Source: an uncultured Campylobacter sp. (GTDB taxonomy: Bacteria > Campylobacterota > Campylobacteria > Campylobacterales > Campylobacteraceae). Taken from it: a stretch of DNA of 31,284 bases. The notes under the pieces were generated by a model that was given only the letters and a program-made list of their open reading frames with translations, searched no databases and had not been told where the DNA came from. A program made the position numbers and the translations under genes. Location of the stretch: NCBI RefSeq assembly GCF_938015785.1, contig NZ_CALLWC010000018.1:1-31284 (forward strand), given 5' to 3'. Below, piece by piece: positions 23,907-30,963 of the stretch (positions within the stretch are counted from its first letter, which is position 1; the number at the start of each line of letters is the position of its first letter).

Positions 23907-24412
23907 TTAAAAAAATTTTTGCCGCGGTTTTGCTCGCCTGCGTGATGGGGCTACTCATATCGTCGATGGATATAGCCGAATCCAAAATCTCCGTCCGCCA
24001 CGGCAACACCGATAAGCAGCCGCTGCAGATCGAATTTGGCAAATACCTATGCCACGAGAGCGGCACGGTGATAAACGATCTGTACAACACCGCCCAGGCC
24101 GTTATGCCAAACGGCGATACATATTTTTTCAACGACATCGCAAACGTCTTCATGTGGCTGATGCGGCAAAAAAACAGAGATGAGATCGTGGTGTGGGTTT
24201 ATTCGCAAGACACCGAAAAATACATCATCGCCAAGGACGCTTGGTACTCGCGCGTCGAGATCACGCCGATGGGTTACGGCTTTGGCGCGTATGAGTTTCA
24301 CAACTACGGCAGGAGCGATTACTACTACGATGAGATCGTGCTGTGCGCCGCTCGCGGTGAAACTCTGCTAAATCCGTTCATAAACATCCTGCTATCTGAA
24401 AATAAAATTTAG
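23903..24412 (+). CDS. Last gene of the mcc operon, membrane-anchored protein of unknown function
   Basis: A 169-residue protein with one N-terminal helix or uncleaved signal (about residues 5-23: FAAVLLACVMGLLIS) and a periplasmic domain. Cys50 in KYLCHESGTVIND is followed by a NGDTYFFNDIANVFMWL helix, and later by VYSQDTEKYI and DAWYSRVEITPMGYGFGAYE. The C-terminal half recalls NosL-like proteins (SQDTEKYIIAKDAWY... GYGFGAYE), in which a conserved strand follows a Cys/Met metal site, so it may be a distant NosL relative. It is coupled by ATGA to the gene before it. Its stop codon lies inside the first unit of a 30-bp tandem repeat, so its C-terminus may vary between strains. Confidence 0.7.
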   Translation: MIKKIFAAVLLACVMGLLISSMDIAESKISVRHGNTDKQPLQIEFGKYLCHESGTVINDLYNTAQAVMPNGDTYFFNDIANVFMWLMRQKNRDEIVVWVYSQDTEKYIIAKDAWYSRVEITPMGYGFGAYEFHNYGRSDYYYDEIVLCAARGETLLNPFINILLSENKI

Positions 24413-24571
24413 CCTCGCGGCATATCGGAAAATGAAATTTAGTCCTGTGATGGATCGGAAAATGAAATTTAGTCCTGTGATGGATCGGAAATAAAATTTA
24501 GCCGTGTGGCAGGTAGGAAATAAAATTTAGCCGTGCGGTAGGTAGAAATAAAATTTAACTCCGCAGCGGGC
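24395..24571 (+). repeat. Tandem repeat, six copies of a 29-30 bp unit
   Basis: Units start at 24395, 24425, 24455, 24485, 24514 and 24543, each with the core GGAAAATGAAATTTAG or GGAAATAAAATTTAG and then a GC-rich half (CCGTGTGGCAGG or alike). Units 2 and 3 are identical over 30 bases; the others differ by substitutions and a one-base deletion. The first unit supplies the stop codon of the preceding gene. There are no unique spacers, so this is not a CRISPR array. Confidence 0.9.
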
Positions 24572-24642
24572 GCGACTTGTCGCAGATACGGCCGCCGCTT
24601 AAATTTACCCGCGCTTGCTGCTTCGTCCTCGCCGCCGATCAG

Positions 24643-24766
24643 TTTAAAATTCCAAGCCGCACTCGCTCGTTAAAATTTTAAATTTACCTGACCGATTAAA
24701 ATTTCATGTTTGTCCGCACGTTTCAAATTTTAAAGCTGCACCGCGCTTTTAAAATTCCAAGCCGCA
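24643..24766 (+). repeat. Pair of exact 19-bp direct repeats
   Basis: The copies lie at 24643-24661 and 24748-24766, 86 bases apart, with the sequence TTTAAAATTCCAAGCCGCA. They may be relics of a small duplication in the spacer. Confidence 0.75.
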
Positions 24767-24898
24767 ACGATACGCGCTCGCTACATAAAATTTTATCTCG
24801 CGCCTGTTGCTTGCGTTAAATTTGGCTCGCGTCTTCTTGGATGTCGCCGCTTGCGTGATCAATAAATTTATATCAATACGGGCGCCGAAATTTTAAGC

Positions 24899-24904
24899 TA
24901 TAAT
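24899..24904 (+). promoter_or_regulatory. -10 box of the DUF4213/DUF364 gene
   Basis: Consensus TATAAT in AGCTATAATGGCG, about 31 bases ahead of the start codon. The downstream GGCGC resembles the start region seen at 6261. Confidence 0.55.
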
Positions 24905-24934
24905 GGCGCTAAATTCCACATTAAAGGAGCGAAA

Positions 24935-25756
24935 ATGAGCGAAATTTTAGATCAGACGCTAGAGCGTGCGAAAGAAATTTTAGGAGCGGAGGCGCTGGAT
25001 TTTAAGATCGAGCGCGCGGTCGTGGGGCTGTTTTTTAGCGGCGTGAAGTTGAGTGGAGGCGCGTGCGGGCTTAGCTATACGCCGCTAAAGTCCCTATCGG
25101 GCGCCGTTTGCTGCCCCTCGCAAGCAAGCGCGATGCCCGATTCGGGCAATATCGCAGGCAAAAGCGTGCGCTATCTGCTGCGCGATCTAGGCTCCGCCGC
25201 GCCGCTTAAAAAGACGCTCGCGCTCGCCGCGCTAAATGCGCTTGGAAGGGCGTGTTTTGATAAAATTCACGCGGATTACGACGTAAAATTCGGCGCCGAT
25301 CCCTTTGGGCAGCTACAGATCGAGCGCGGCAGCTTTAGCGTCGTCGTGGGCGCGCTGGTGCCCTACATCAAGACGCTGATGAAAAATGGCGCGGATTTTA
25401 AAATTTTAGAGCTTGACAAAAGCACGCTTAAAGAGGCGGAGCTGCCGTTTTACCTACCTGCAAGCGAGGCTGCTAGAGTCGTGCCGCGTGCCGATAACGT
25501 GATAATCACGGCTACGACGCTCATCAACGACACGCTCGATGGACTTTTGCGCCTGAAAAAAAGCGGCGCCAAGCTCGTGCTCGTGGGGCCCACCACGCCG
25601 CTACTGCCGCGGGCGCTGTTTGAGCGCGGCGTGGACTTTGCGGGCGGCACGCTCGTGCAGGATGCCGACGCGGTGCTTGATATCATCGCGCAGGCGGGCT
25701 CGGGGTATCACTTTTTGGGTAAATTTGCCGATAAAATAACGATTTGTAGGGGCTAG
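24935..25756 (+). CDS. DUF4213/DUF364 protein, putative heavy-metal chelation family
   Basis: A 273-residue cytoplasmic protein in two parts. The N-terminal DUF4213-like part (about residues 5-105) has the ALDFKIERAVVGLFFSGVKL strands and the CGLSYTP and CCPSQ cysteine sites. The C-terminal Rossmann-like DUF364 part (about 115-270) has VVVGALVPYIKTLM, the central DNVIITATTLINDTLDGLL helix, KLVLVGPTTPLLPRALFERG and a glycine-rich end (GSGYHFLGKFADKITI). Pfam labels both as putative heavy-metal chelation, but no reaction is established; members often lie beside metal cofactor or metal uptake genes. It has its own promoter and AAAGGAGCG site, so it is not strictly part of the mcc operon, though a metal link to it is possible. 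Confidence 0.82.
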   Translation: MSEILDQTLERAKEILGAEALDFKIERAVVGLFFSGVKLSGGACGLSYTPLKSLSGAVCCPSQASAMPDSGNIAGKSVRYLLRDLGSAAPLKKTLALAALNALGRACFDKIHADYDVKFGADPFGQLQIERGSFSVVVGALVPYIKTLMKNGADFKILELDKSTLKEAELPFYLPASEAARVVPRADNVIITATTLINDTLDGLLRLKKSGAKLVLVGPTTPLLPRALFERGVDFAGGTLVQDADAVLDIIAQAGSGYHFLGKFADKITICRG

Positions 25757-25816
25757 CGCGCGGATTGAAATTTCAAAATTCTGCGCGCAAAGGGCTTAAA
25801 TTTAAAGGAGAAAAAT

Positions 25817-26389
25817 ATGCAAAAGTGCGTCTATATCGTGCACGGCTACGATGCTTCGCCTAAAAGCCATTGGTTTGCTTGGCTCAAAGGCGAGATCGAA
25901 AAATCGGGCGCAAGGGCGGAAATTTTAGCGATGCCTACGCCTGCGAATCCTAAGCTTGGTGAGTGGCTGAAAACATTGCGAGAAAGCGTGAAATTTGAAG
26001 GCGAAGTTTATCTGGTCGGACACAGCCTCGGCTGCCCTACGATCTTAAATTTCTTACAAAGCAGCGCCACAAGCGGCGCAGTAGAGGGCGTCATACTGGT
26101 CTCGGGGCTTGCAAAGCCGCTTAGCGATCCGCAATTTAAAATTTTAGACGAGTTTATGGATAAAGGCTTTGATTTTGGGCGCATAAAAGCCGCCGCAAAA
26201 CAGCGCGCGGTAATCGCTGCGAAGGACGATTATATCGTGCCGTTTAGCTTTAGCCGCGAGCTAGCGGGGCAGATCGATGCTAAGTTTTACGAGGTGCAAA
26301 AGGGCGGGCATTTTTTAGACAGAGACGGCTTTACGAAGTTTGATCTCGTGTATGAAATTTTAGAAAAAATGATGAAGCTAAAGGGCTAG
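25817..26389 (+). CDS. RBBP9/YdeN-like alpha/beta serine hydrolase
   Basis: A 190-residue cytoplasmic hydrolase of the RBBP9/YdeN group. The start of the fold is VYIVHGYDASPKSHWFAWL with the oxyanion HGY motif; the nucleophile is the Ser of VGHSLGCPTIL near residue 75, the acid is an Asp in AAKDDYIVPFSFS, and the His is in QKGGHFLDRDGF near the C-terminus. Thus the whole triad is present. Substrates in this group are poorly known. It lies 60 bases after the DUF364 gene with a strong AAAGGAG site and could share its transcript. Confidence 0.88.
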   Translation: MQKCVYIVHGYDASPKSHWFAWLKGEIEKSGARAEILAMPTPANPKLGEWLKTLRESVKFEGEVYLVGHSLGCPTILNFLQSSATSGAVEGVILVSGLAKPLSDPQFKILDEFMDKGFDFGRIKAAAKQRAVIAAKDDYIVPFSFSRELAGQIDAKFYEVQKGGHFLDRDGFTKFDLVYEILEKMMKLKG

Positions 26390-26842
26390 ATTTGGGTCAA
26401 ACGCACCCGCTTGGTTTTTGCTTCTGCATTCGCCGCTCGCGTTTTTCTCTGCTAAAGCTCGGATTTGCTTTGCGGCTAAGATAAGGGTCTCGTCTTTAGC
26501 TCAAAGTTCGCTGCCCGCATAAATAAATAGATAAGCCCGCGGTGCAATCGCCGTTTACGAGGCGAGTTCCGCGCGGTTTTAAAATTTTGTAAATGTCGCA
26601 GCGGCAATAGGCGCGTATCGTGCGAGTGCTAAAGCACGGCGTGTGTAGTGGCGGCAAGTAGGTTTCGAGTTACGGCAAGATAAAATTTAGCGAGCGCGGC
26701 GGAGCTTTTTCGATTACGAAATTTTAAAGCAAGCGGGATAAGCTAAATTTTAAATAGCGCCCAGCTTGCTAGGGCTAAATCCGCACCTAAGTCCGTGCTG
26801 CGCGAGAGATAAAATTTAGCAGGCGCGAAAGACGCAATAAGT
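26390..26842. other. Gene-free spacer between converging genes
   Basis: No gene and no clear terminator between the convergent hydrolase and small membrane protein genes. The same AAATTTTA and GC-word pattern as elsewhere is present, with AGATAAAATTTAGC near 26679 and 26808. Confidence 0.5.
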
Positions 26843-27280
26843 TTAGCTTCTCTTTTCGTTAAACATATACGAAATCACGAAAACGATCAAACAAACGGGC
26901 GCAAACGCAAACGCAAACGCCACGCTCCAGCCGGTGGCACGCTCGCCCCAAGAATACCCCGCCGCGAGGCATGCCAAAAACCCGCGGTAAAAAGCGCCGA
27001 GCGATAAATTTTCTACCGCAAAAAGCAGTAAACTAAGATTCGGATTTTTTATAAACAGCTTGCTTGGCTTAAAGTTTTTATACTTTTTGAACAAATACCA
27101 AAGCAGCACGCAAGCCAAAATTGCAAATATTGCCGCAAAAACGGCAATCCTTAGCGCACCATCCAAAGGCAAAACCTCTAAAATCAATGCCGCTGCCCAC
27201 CAAGCGAGCAAGAAAACTATCGGCAAAGCGAGCAAATATCTCGCCGTCCTGTGAAATTTATACCTTTGCTCCGCATCCAT
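26843..27280 (-). CDS. Small four-helix membrane protein, family unknown
   Basis: A 145-residue protein with hydrophobic segments at about residues 15-36, 42-62, 80-105 and 117-138 and a charged loop KKYKNFKPSKLF in between. The N-terminus MDAEQRYKFHRTARY is nearly repeated by a broken copy at 29114-29170, which shows that the gene has been duplicated together with its neighbour. It is 46 bases downstream of the 255-aa paralog gene and probably in one transcript with it. I do not recognise the family. Its base composition is closer to the host than that of the genes at 27327-29090. Confidence 0.65.
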   Translation of the reverse strand: MDAEQRYKFHRTARYLLALPIVFLLAWWAAALILEVLPLDGALRIAVFAAIFAILACVLLWYLFKKYKNFKPSKLFIKNPNLSLLLFAVENLSLGAFYRGFLACLAAGYSWGERATGWSVAFAFAFAPVCLIVFVISYMFNEKRS

Positions 27281-27326
27281 CGGTCTTAAGTCCCATAAAT
27301 TTTTTAATAAAATTTATATAAAACTT

Positions 27327-28094
27327 TTAGCGCATCTCTATATCTCTACCGCCCAAATAATATTCTTCCAGCGGATAATTTATGTTGCCGCAGTTATCAA
27401 ATTTAAAACCTTTTCCGATACCAACTACGGCATTTTTTCTCTCTTTATAGTATTTCTTCACGATAATAAAATTTCCTCTCTCTCTCGTATCGCACAGATA
27501 CTCCGAATGGTTAAATTGCATATAATTGCCGTTAAATATAGCAAATTTATCAAGAAACAAAGTGCCTGTGACTTCTTTCTCGCCACCGTCAACCATAACT
27601 ATCGGTCTGTCAAATCCAACGCTCGTATCTTTCAAATTTATTTTTAGATATTTCTTCGGATCGGTTTTTTTAGCCTTTAACTCTTTCATCAGTATCTGCT
27701 CGGTCGTTTTTCCCTCTTGGTAATATTTTTCTAATACTTCAAAACAATTCGATAAGTTTATATTTTCTAGTTCATAGTATGCAACCTCGTATCTACTGGA
27801 CCAAAGACTACCGAAGGTTTTCAACCTATAAGCATCAATCATCCAATATAGCTTTACATCATAGTCCAAATATGCCCCGGCTACTCTTTTATACAACTCC
27901 TCTTTGGGCAAAATTCTGTTTTCTTTGAGGCAGTATCCTTGCTTGTATTTGTCGTAGTCGGAAAGGGAGACTATCACAAAGCCTCGCGAAGTGGAGTAGT
28001 CGGGGATTATGCGGATAAATACGGCACAAAGTATTATTATAAGAAGCAACGTGCCAGCTAGCACTTTAAATTTAATAGACCTGTAGAATTTCAT
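27327..28094 (-). CDS. Membrane-anchored protein, tandem paralog 1
   Basis: A 255-residue protein with one N-terminal helix (about residues 9-28) and an extracytoplasmic domain. It shares with the 266-aa protein at 28290 the sequences RIIPDYSTS, KYKQGYCLKE and EEL near the N-terminus and DNCGNINYP near the C-terminus, but the middle is diverged. The two conserved cysteines (GYC and DNC) could form a disulfide. Its start overlaps the stop of the 49-aa gene by 4 bases (ATGA). The gene is clearly AT-richer than the respiratory genes. I do not recognise the family; immunity-type proteins of polymorphic toxins often have this form (anchor plus variable domain), but nothing proves that here. Confidence 0.7.
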   Translation of the reverse strand: MKFYRSIKFKVLAGTLLLIIILCAVFIRIIPDYSTSRGFVIVSLSDYDKYKQGYCLKENRILPKEELYKRVAGAYLDYDVKLYWMIDAYRLKTFGSLWSSRYEVAYYELENINLSNCFEVLEKYYQEGKTTEQILMKELKAKKTDPKKYLKINLKDTSVGFDRPIVMVDGGEKEVTGTLFLDKFAIFNGNYMQFNHSEYLCDTRERGNFIIVKKYYKERKNAVVGIGKGFKFDNCGNINYPLEEYYLGGRDIEMR

Positions 28095-28240
28095 ATCAGT
28101 CCTTTTCTATCCATCCATTCGTTAGAGGCTAATTCTTTCGGACCAGGAGGAGTTTTCTTTCCCCACAAATAATAACTCAATATATCGGCGCCGTAATTAC
28201 CCTCTAAGTCTAATCTTAGATCAGTTTCTTTTTTGCTCAT
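28091..28240 (-). CDS. 49-aa microgene coupled to the paralog gene
   Basis: This frame is short, but it has AAGGAT 8 bases before its ATG at 28240 and its stop overlaps the next start in ATGA, so it is very likely translated. The peptide begins MSKKETDLRLDLEGNYGADI, continues with a YYLWGKKTPPGPKEL stretch and ends WMDRKGLI. It is soluble, with no cysteine and no helix for membrane insertion. It stands between the two paralogs and might be a leader peptide, a remnant of the C-terminus of a larger protein, or a small partner of the 255-aa protein. Confidence 0.6.
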   Translation of the reverse strand: MSKKETDLRLDLEGNYGADILSYYLWGKKTPPGPKELASNEWMDRKGLI

Positions 28241-28289
28241 CTCTTATCCTTTTTCGGTTACATTCGTTAAGATAAAATTTCGACTAACT

Positions 28290-29090
28290 TTATCCGCCGT
28301 GAATCCACATATCCAGTTCCTGTTCCGCCGGAGCTTTGATATCAAAATTTATATTTCCGCAATTATCGTATGAGAATTTACGTCGCAAATGCTTCATATG
28401 AGTATAAGCCAAGACTTTGTTAAAGTTTTCTAAACTCTCATATCCGCTTTTTATTGCCATTAAATTTTTAATAACATTATATTCAATGTAAAAACTTATA
28501 TCATCGACATCAACATAATTCACAAAAAATTGATTTTCTTTAATTAAAAATGATTTTTCTAAAAACATTTTTCCGTTATGAAATGGATTTTTCTCTTCCG
28601 ATAAGATAATAGGCTGTCTAAAGCCCAAAATTTCATCCTTATATACAAAATATTTTGATAGATCGGAGATATCTATTTGCGTCTTGTCTTTTATCTCATA
28701 ATCAAAACTCTTCCTGTCGGTATTTTCAACCAAAAAATCAAACCAGTTTTCTTCATTAAAATCGCCGATTAGATAGAGCTTGGAGATGCGCACCGTATAA
28801 AAACTATGGCCGAAATTTTTTATATCGTGCTCATCGATAATGGTATTTCGCAAAATTTCATAGTCGTGATATCTTTTAAAATAATTTATAGCGGCATTTT
28901 GAAGTAGTTCTTCGTTGCTTAAAACTCTATCCTCTTTTAGACAATATCCCTTTTGATATTTGTAATAGCTAAAAATATTAACTATGCAGGAGCCCTGCGA
29001 AGTGGAGTAATCCGGCACGATGCGGATAAACAGGGCGCAGAAAAGTAGCGCCGCGGCTAGGATTTTAAATTTAAGTTTGCGAAATTCCAT
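28290..29090 (-). CDS. Membrane-anchored protein, tandem paralog 2
   Basis: A 266-residue protein with an N-terminal helix (about residues 7-24), then RIVPDYSTSQG, KYQKGYCLKEDRVL and NEEL as in the protein at 27327, a long diverged middle rich in Asn, Lys, Ile and Phe, and DNCGNINFD before the end. It is one of the most AT-rich genes in the window, which suggests recent acquisition. The start at 29090 follows AAAGGATCGT. Because a broken copy of the 145-aa gene lies upstream, this gene and the 145-aa/255-aa set came from a tandem duplication followed by strong divergence. Function unknown. Confidence 0.7.
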   Translation of the reverse strand: MEFRKLKFKILAAALLFCALFIRIVPDYSTSQGSCIVNIFSYYKYQKGYCLKEDRVLSNEELLQNAAINYFKRYHDYEILRNTIIDEHDIKNFGHSFYTVRISKLYLIGDFNEENWFDFLVENTDRKSFDYEIKDKTQIDISDLSKYFVYKDEILGFRQPIILSEEKNPFHNGKMFLEKSFLIKENQFFVNYVDVDDISFYIEYNVIKNLMAIKSGYESLENFNKVLAYTHMKHLRRKFSYDNCGNINFDIKAPAEQELDMWIHGG

Positions 29091-29113
29091 AACGATCCTT
29101 TAAATGACGCCAG

Positions 29114-29170
29114 CTAAGCAAACGCATATCTAGCCGCTCCGTGAAATTTATACCTTTGCTCCGCATTCAT
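29114..29170 (-). pseudogene. Truncated copy of the 145-aa membrane protein gene
   Basis: On the minus strand from 29170 the frame reads MNAEQRYKFHGAARYAFA and stops at TAG. The intact gene at 27280 begins MDAEQRYKFHRTARYLLA, so 14 of the first 18 residues agree and the DNA is nearly the same over about 40 bases. The rest of the gene is missing. It marks one edge of a duplicated segment. Confidence 0.8.
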
Positions 29171-29526
29171 CGCCCTGAGCTTTTTAAATTTGAGATAAAT
29201 TTACGCGATGCTCAAAGTTTTTCTACCCGCGCCAAAACCTCTTTGCATCGCTAAATTTAAGATCTGCGCTGCCAAATTTTAAATCGCCGCAACATTTAAA
29301 TTTAAATTCTCGCGGCGCGGCGCCAAAAATTTCAGATAAGCTCTAAAGCCGCGCCTTAGTTTTATATCCGCAAGCTTTAGCCACACCGCAAAAAGTCGGT
29401 CTGTCACGTAAAATTCAGCGGCGTGGCAAAAAGGGGTCCGTCTCGTAAAACGGTGCCGCATAAAATTTAGCCGCACCGCAAAAGCTACTCCGCTGCGCAA
29501 AATTTAACCGCGCCGCGCCAAGCTCG
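29171..29526. other. Gene-free spacer with short dispersed repeats
   Basis: No gene is supported. The word TTTAGCCrCACCGCAAAA occurs near 29377 and again near 29467, and several blocks of the form TCACGTAAAATTCAGCGGC or CGCATAAAATTTAGCCGC recur, so this part looks like a degenerate short tandem array similar in spirit to 24395-24571. No terminator is evident for the DUF4139 gene. Confidence 0.5.
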
Positions 29527-30963
29527 TTACTTCTTCGGTTTGCTTAACTCGTAGCCGAAGTGGATCTTTTTGCTCTCGCCCGGCTTTAGCTCAAAGTCCC
29601 AGCTAAGCAGCCCGTCCTTGCCGAGGCTACTCTGCTCGGGCGAGTTTTTCAGCGCGACCTTTACGTCCTCATGCGTCGAAACGGGCGCTCGCTCTTGTAA
29701 AACCACGTTCCACGCACGCTTAGAGCTGTTTTTGATCTCGTAGTCCCAAGCCATGGAATTTTTGCTTTCGCCGCCGAAAAAGGAGTTTTTCGTAAAGTTG
29801 TTCGCCTGCTCTTTTTTGACTTCGATAAGGCTGTTTTTACCCAGATACGCCGTAGCCTCCGCGTTTGCGGCAAAGCCTAGATGCACGAGCCCGATCTGCA
29901 CGCCGTCGAGCTTTATTAGCGTTTCGCTCTCCTCTATGCTTCTTTCGGGGATAAATTTAGCCCGCACGTAGGCCGCCTCGCTGCCGTAGCCGTCGATGAG
30001 CAGATCAAATTTCGCATCCAGGCTCTGTTTATCGAAGCTAAACTCGCCCGCCTCGCCCGCTTTTAGGCTCACGCCGCTAATTTTCCACACCTTTGATAGC
30101 GAGCTTTCGATATTCGAGCCCGTCCTTGCATACGACGATCTAGCCTCCGCCGCAGGCGCCCTCTGCATATCCGCCACCTCTAGCATCACGTCCTTTTTAT
30201 AAGCCGCCGCGGGCTCAGGCTCCATAGGCTCGCCCTCATACCACGGGTAAAACGGCTGCGGCGCGGTCTGCGAGGAGTATTCGTAAGGATACAGCGCGAT
30301 CGTTAAATTCGCTAGCTCGGCGTTTAGCGGATTTTGCACCGAGATCTTTTGCGTAACCTCGATTTTGCCGCTTGCAAGATCTGCCGAGAGCTCGTTGTGC
30401 GTGTAGGCGCTCACGTCAACTGGGTAACTTATTTTTACAAAGCTTGGATCGCAATCGAAGCCCACATTTAAGCGGCGCTCATTTTTGATCACGTATTTTG
30501 AAATTTTCTCTTTAAGCTTTCCGATTTGCTCGTCCGTCTTTGAAATTTCACCCGCTACGAGCAAGACCTCGTCGTAAATTTTTTGCGAATCCGCCTTTAA
30601 GCTCGCCAAACTTCTATCTTTTAAGCTCGCAAAATCGCTTAAAAAGCGCTGCTGCACCTTAAGTGCAACCAGGCGGTCGTTTAGCTCGCGCAGGCTATTT
30701 TCGTCCGCCTCTTTTTTGGCGAATTCCGCGTTTTTCACAGGCTCGATCTCTTCCAAAGATAATTCGCGCACCTCGCAAGAGCCTGCGATCTCGATGCTGC
30801 GGATATCCAAGTACTCCGGCACGTTCACGCTGAAGTTTGATTTTTGCGCGCCGAAGTTTTGGTACAAGAAGGCGGAGTTCGCGTAGATCTCAAGGCTATT
30901 TTCCTGTGCGCTTAAATTTACGGCAAGCGCCGCAGTTGCGCTTAAAAGCACTATTTTTTTCAT
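29527..30963 (-). CDS. Exported DUF4139-family protein
   Basis: A 478-residue protein with a signal peptide (about residues 1-19, AVNLSA). An N-terminal DUF4140-like beta region (about 24-75, with IEIAGSCEV) is followed by a coiled-coil stretch (about 80-165, rich in Leu, Lys and Glu: LNDRLVALKVQQRFLSDF), then the beta-rich DUF4139 domain (about 175-475) with VKISYPVDVSAYTHN, MLEVADMQRAPAAE, VWKISGVSLKAGEAGEFSF and the C-terminal LSWDFELKPGESKKIHFGYEL strand pair. Members are also called mucoidy inhibitor A-like and have no known activity. Two cysteines (CEV and DCDP) may form a disulfide. The start follows AAGGAGC. It is transcribed alone, away from the right edge of the window. Confidence 0.85.
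   Translation of the reverse strand: MKKIVLLSATAALAVNLSAQENSLEIYANSAFLYQNFGAQKSNFSVNVPEYLDIRSIEIAGSCEVRELSLEEIEPVKNAEFAKKEADENSLRELNDRLVALKVQQRFLSDFASLKDRSLASLKADSQKIYDEVLLVAGEISKTDEQIGKLKEKISKYVIKNERRLNVGFDCDPSFVKISYPVDVSAYTHNELSADLASGKIEVTQKISVQNPLNAELANLTIALYPYEYSSQTAPQPFYPWYEGEPMEPEPAAAYKKDVMLEVADMQRAPAAEARSSYARTGSNIESSLSKVWKISGVSLKAGEAGEFSFDKQSLDAKFDLLIDGYGSEAAYVRAKFIPERSIEESETLIKLDGVQIGLVHLGFAANAEATAYLGKNSLIEVKKEQANNFTKNSFFGGESKNSMAWDYEIKNSSKRAWNVVLQERAPVSTHEDVKVALKNSPEQSSLGKDGLLSWDFELKPGESKKIHFGYELSKPKK

Larger units (their letters stand above)
24572..24934. other. Gene-free spacer after the mcc operon, with promoter of the next gene
   Basis: RAATTY-rich spacer without a gene. An exact 19-bp direct repeat, TTTAAAATTCCAAGCCGCA, occurs at 24643-24661 and 24748-24766, each followed within about ten bases by the word CGCTCG. 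A TATAAT box at 24899-24904 (context AGCTATAATGGCG) lies 31 bases before the gene at 24935. No hairpin with a T-run closes the mcc operon. Confidence 0.6.

Noticed and set aside
19874..24412. Nitrous oxide reductase (nos) operon
   Set aside because: NosL-like domains occur, but there is no nosZ, nosD or nosY; the permease is FtsX-like and the block continues the mcc operon.
24395..24571. CRISPR array
   Set aside because: The 30-bp units follow each other directly with no unique spacers, and no cas gene is near.
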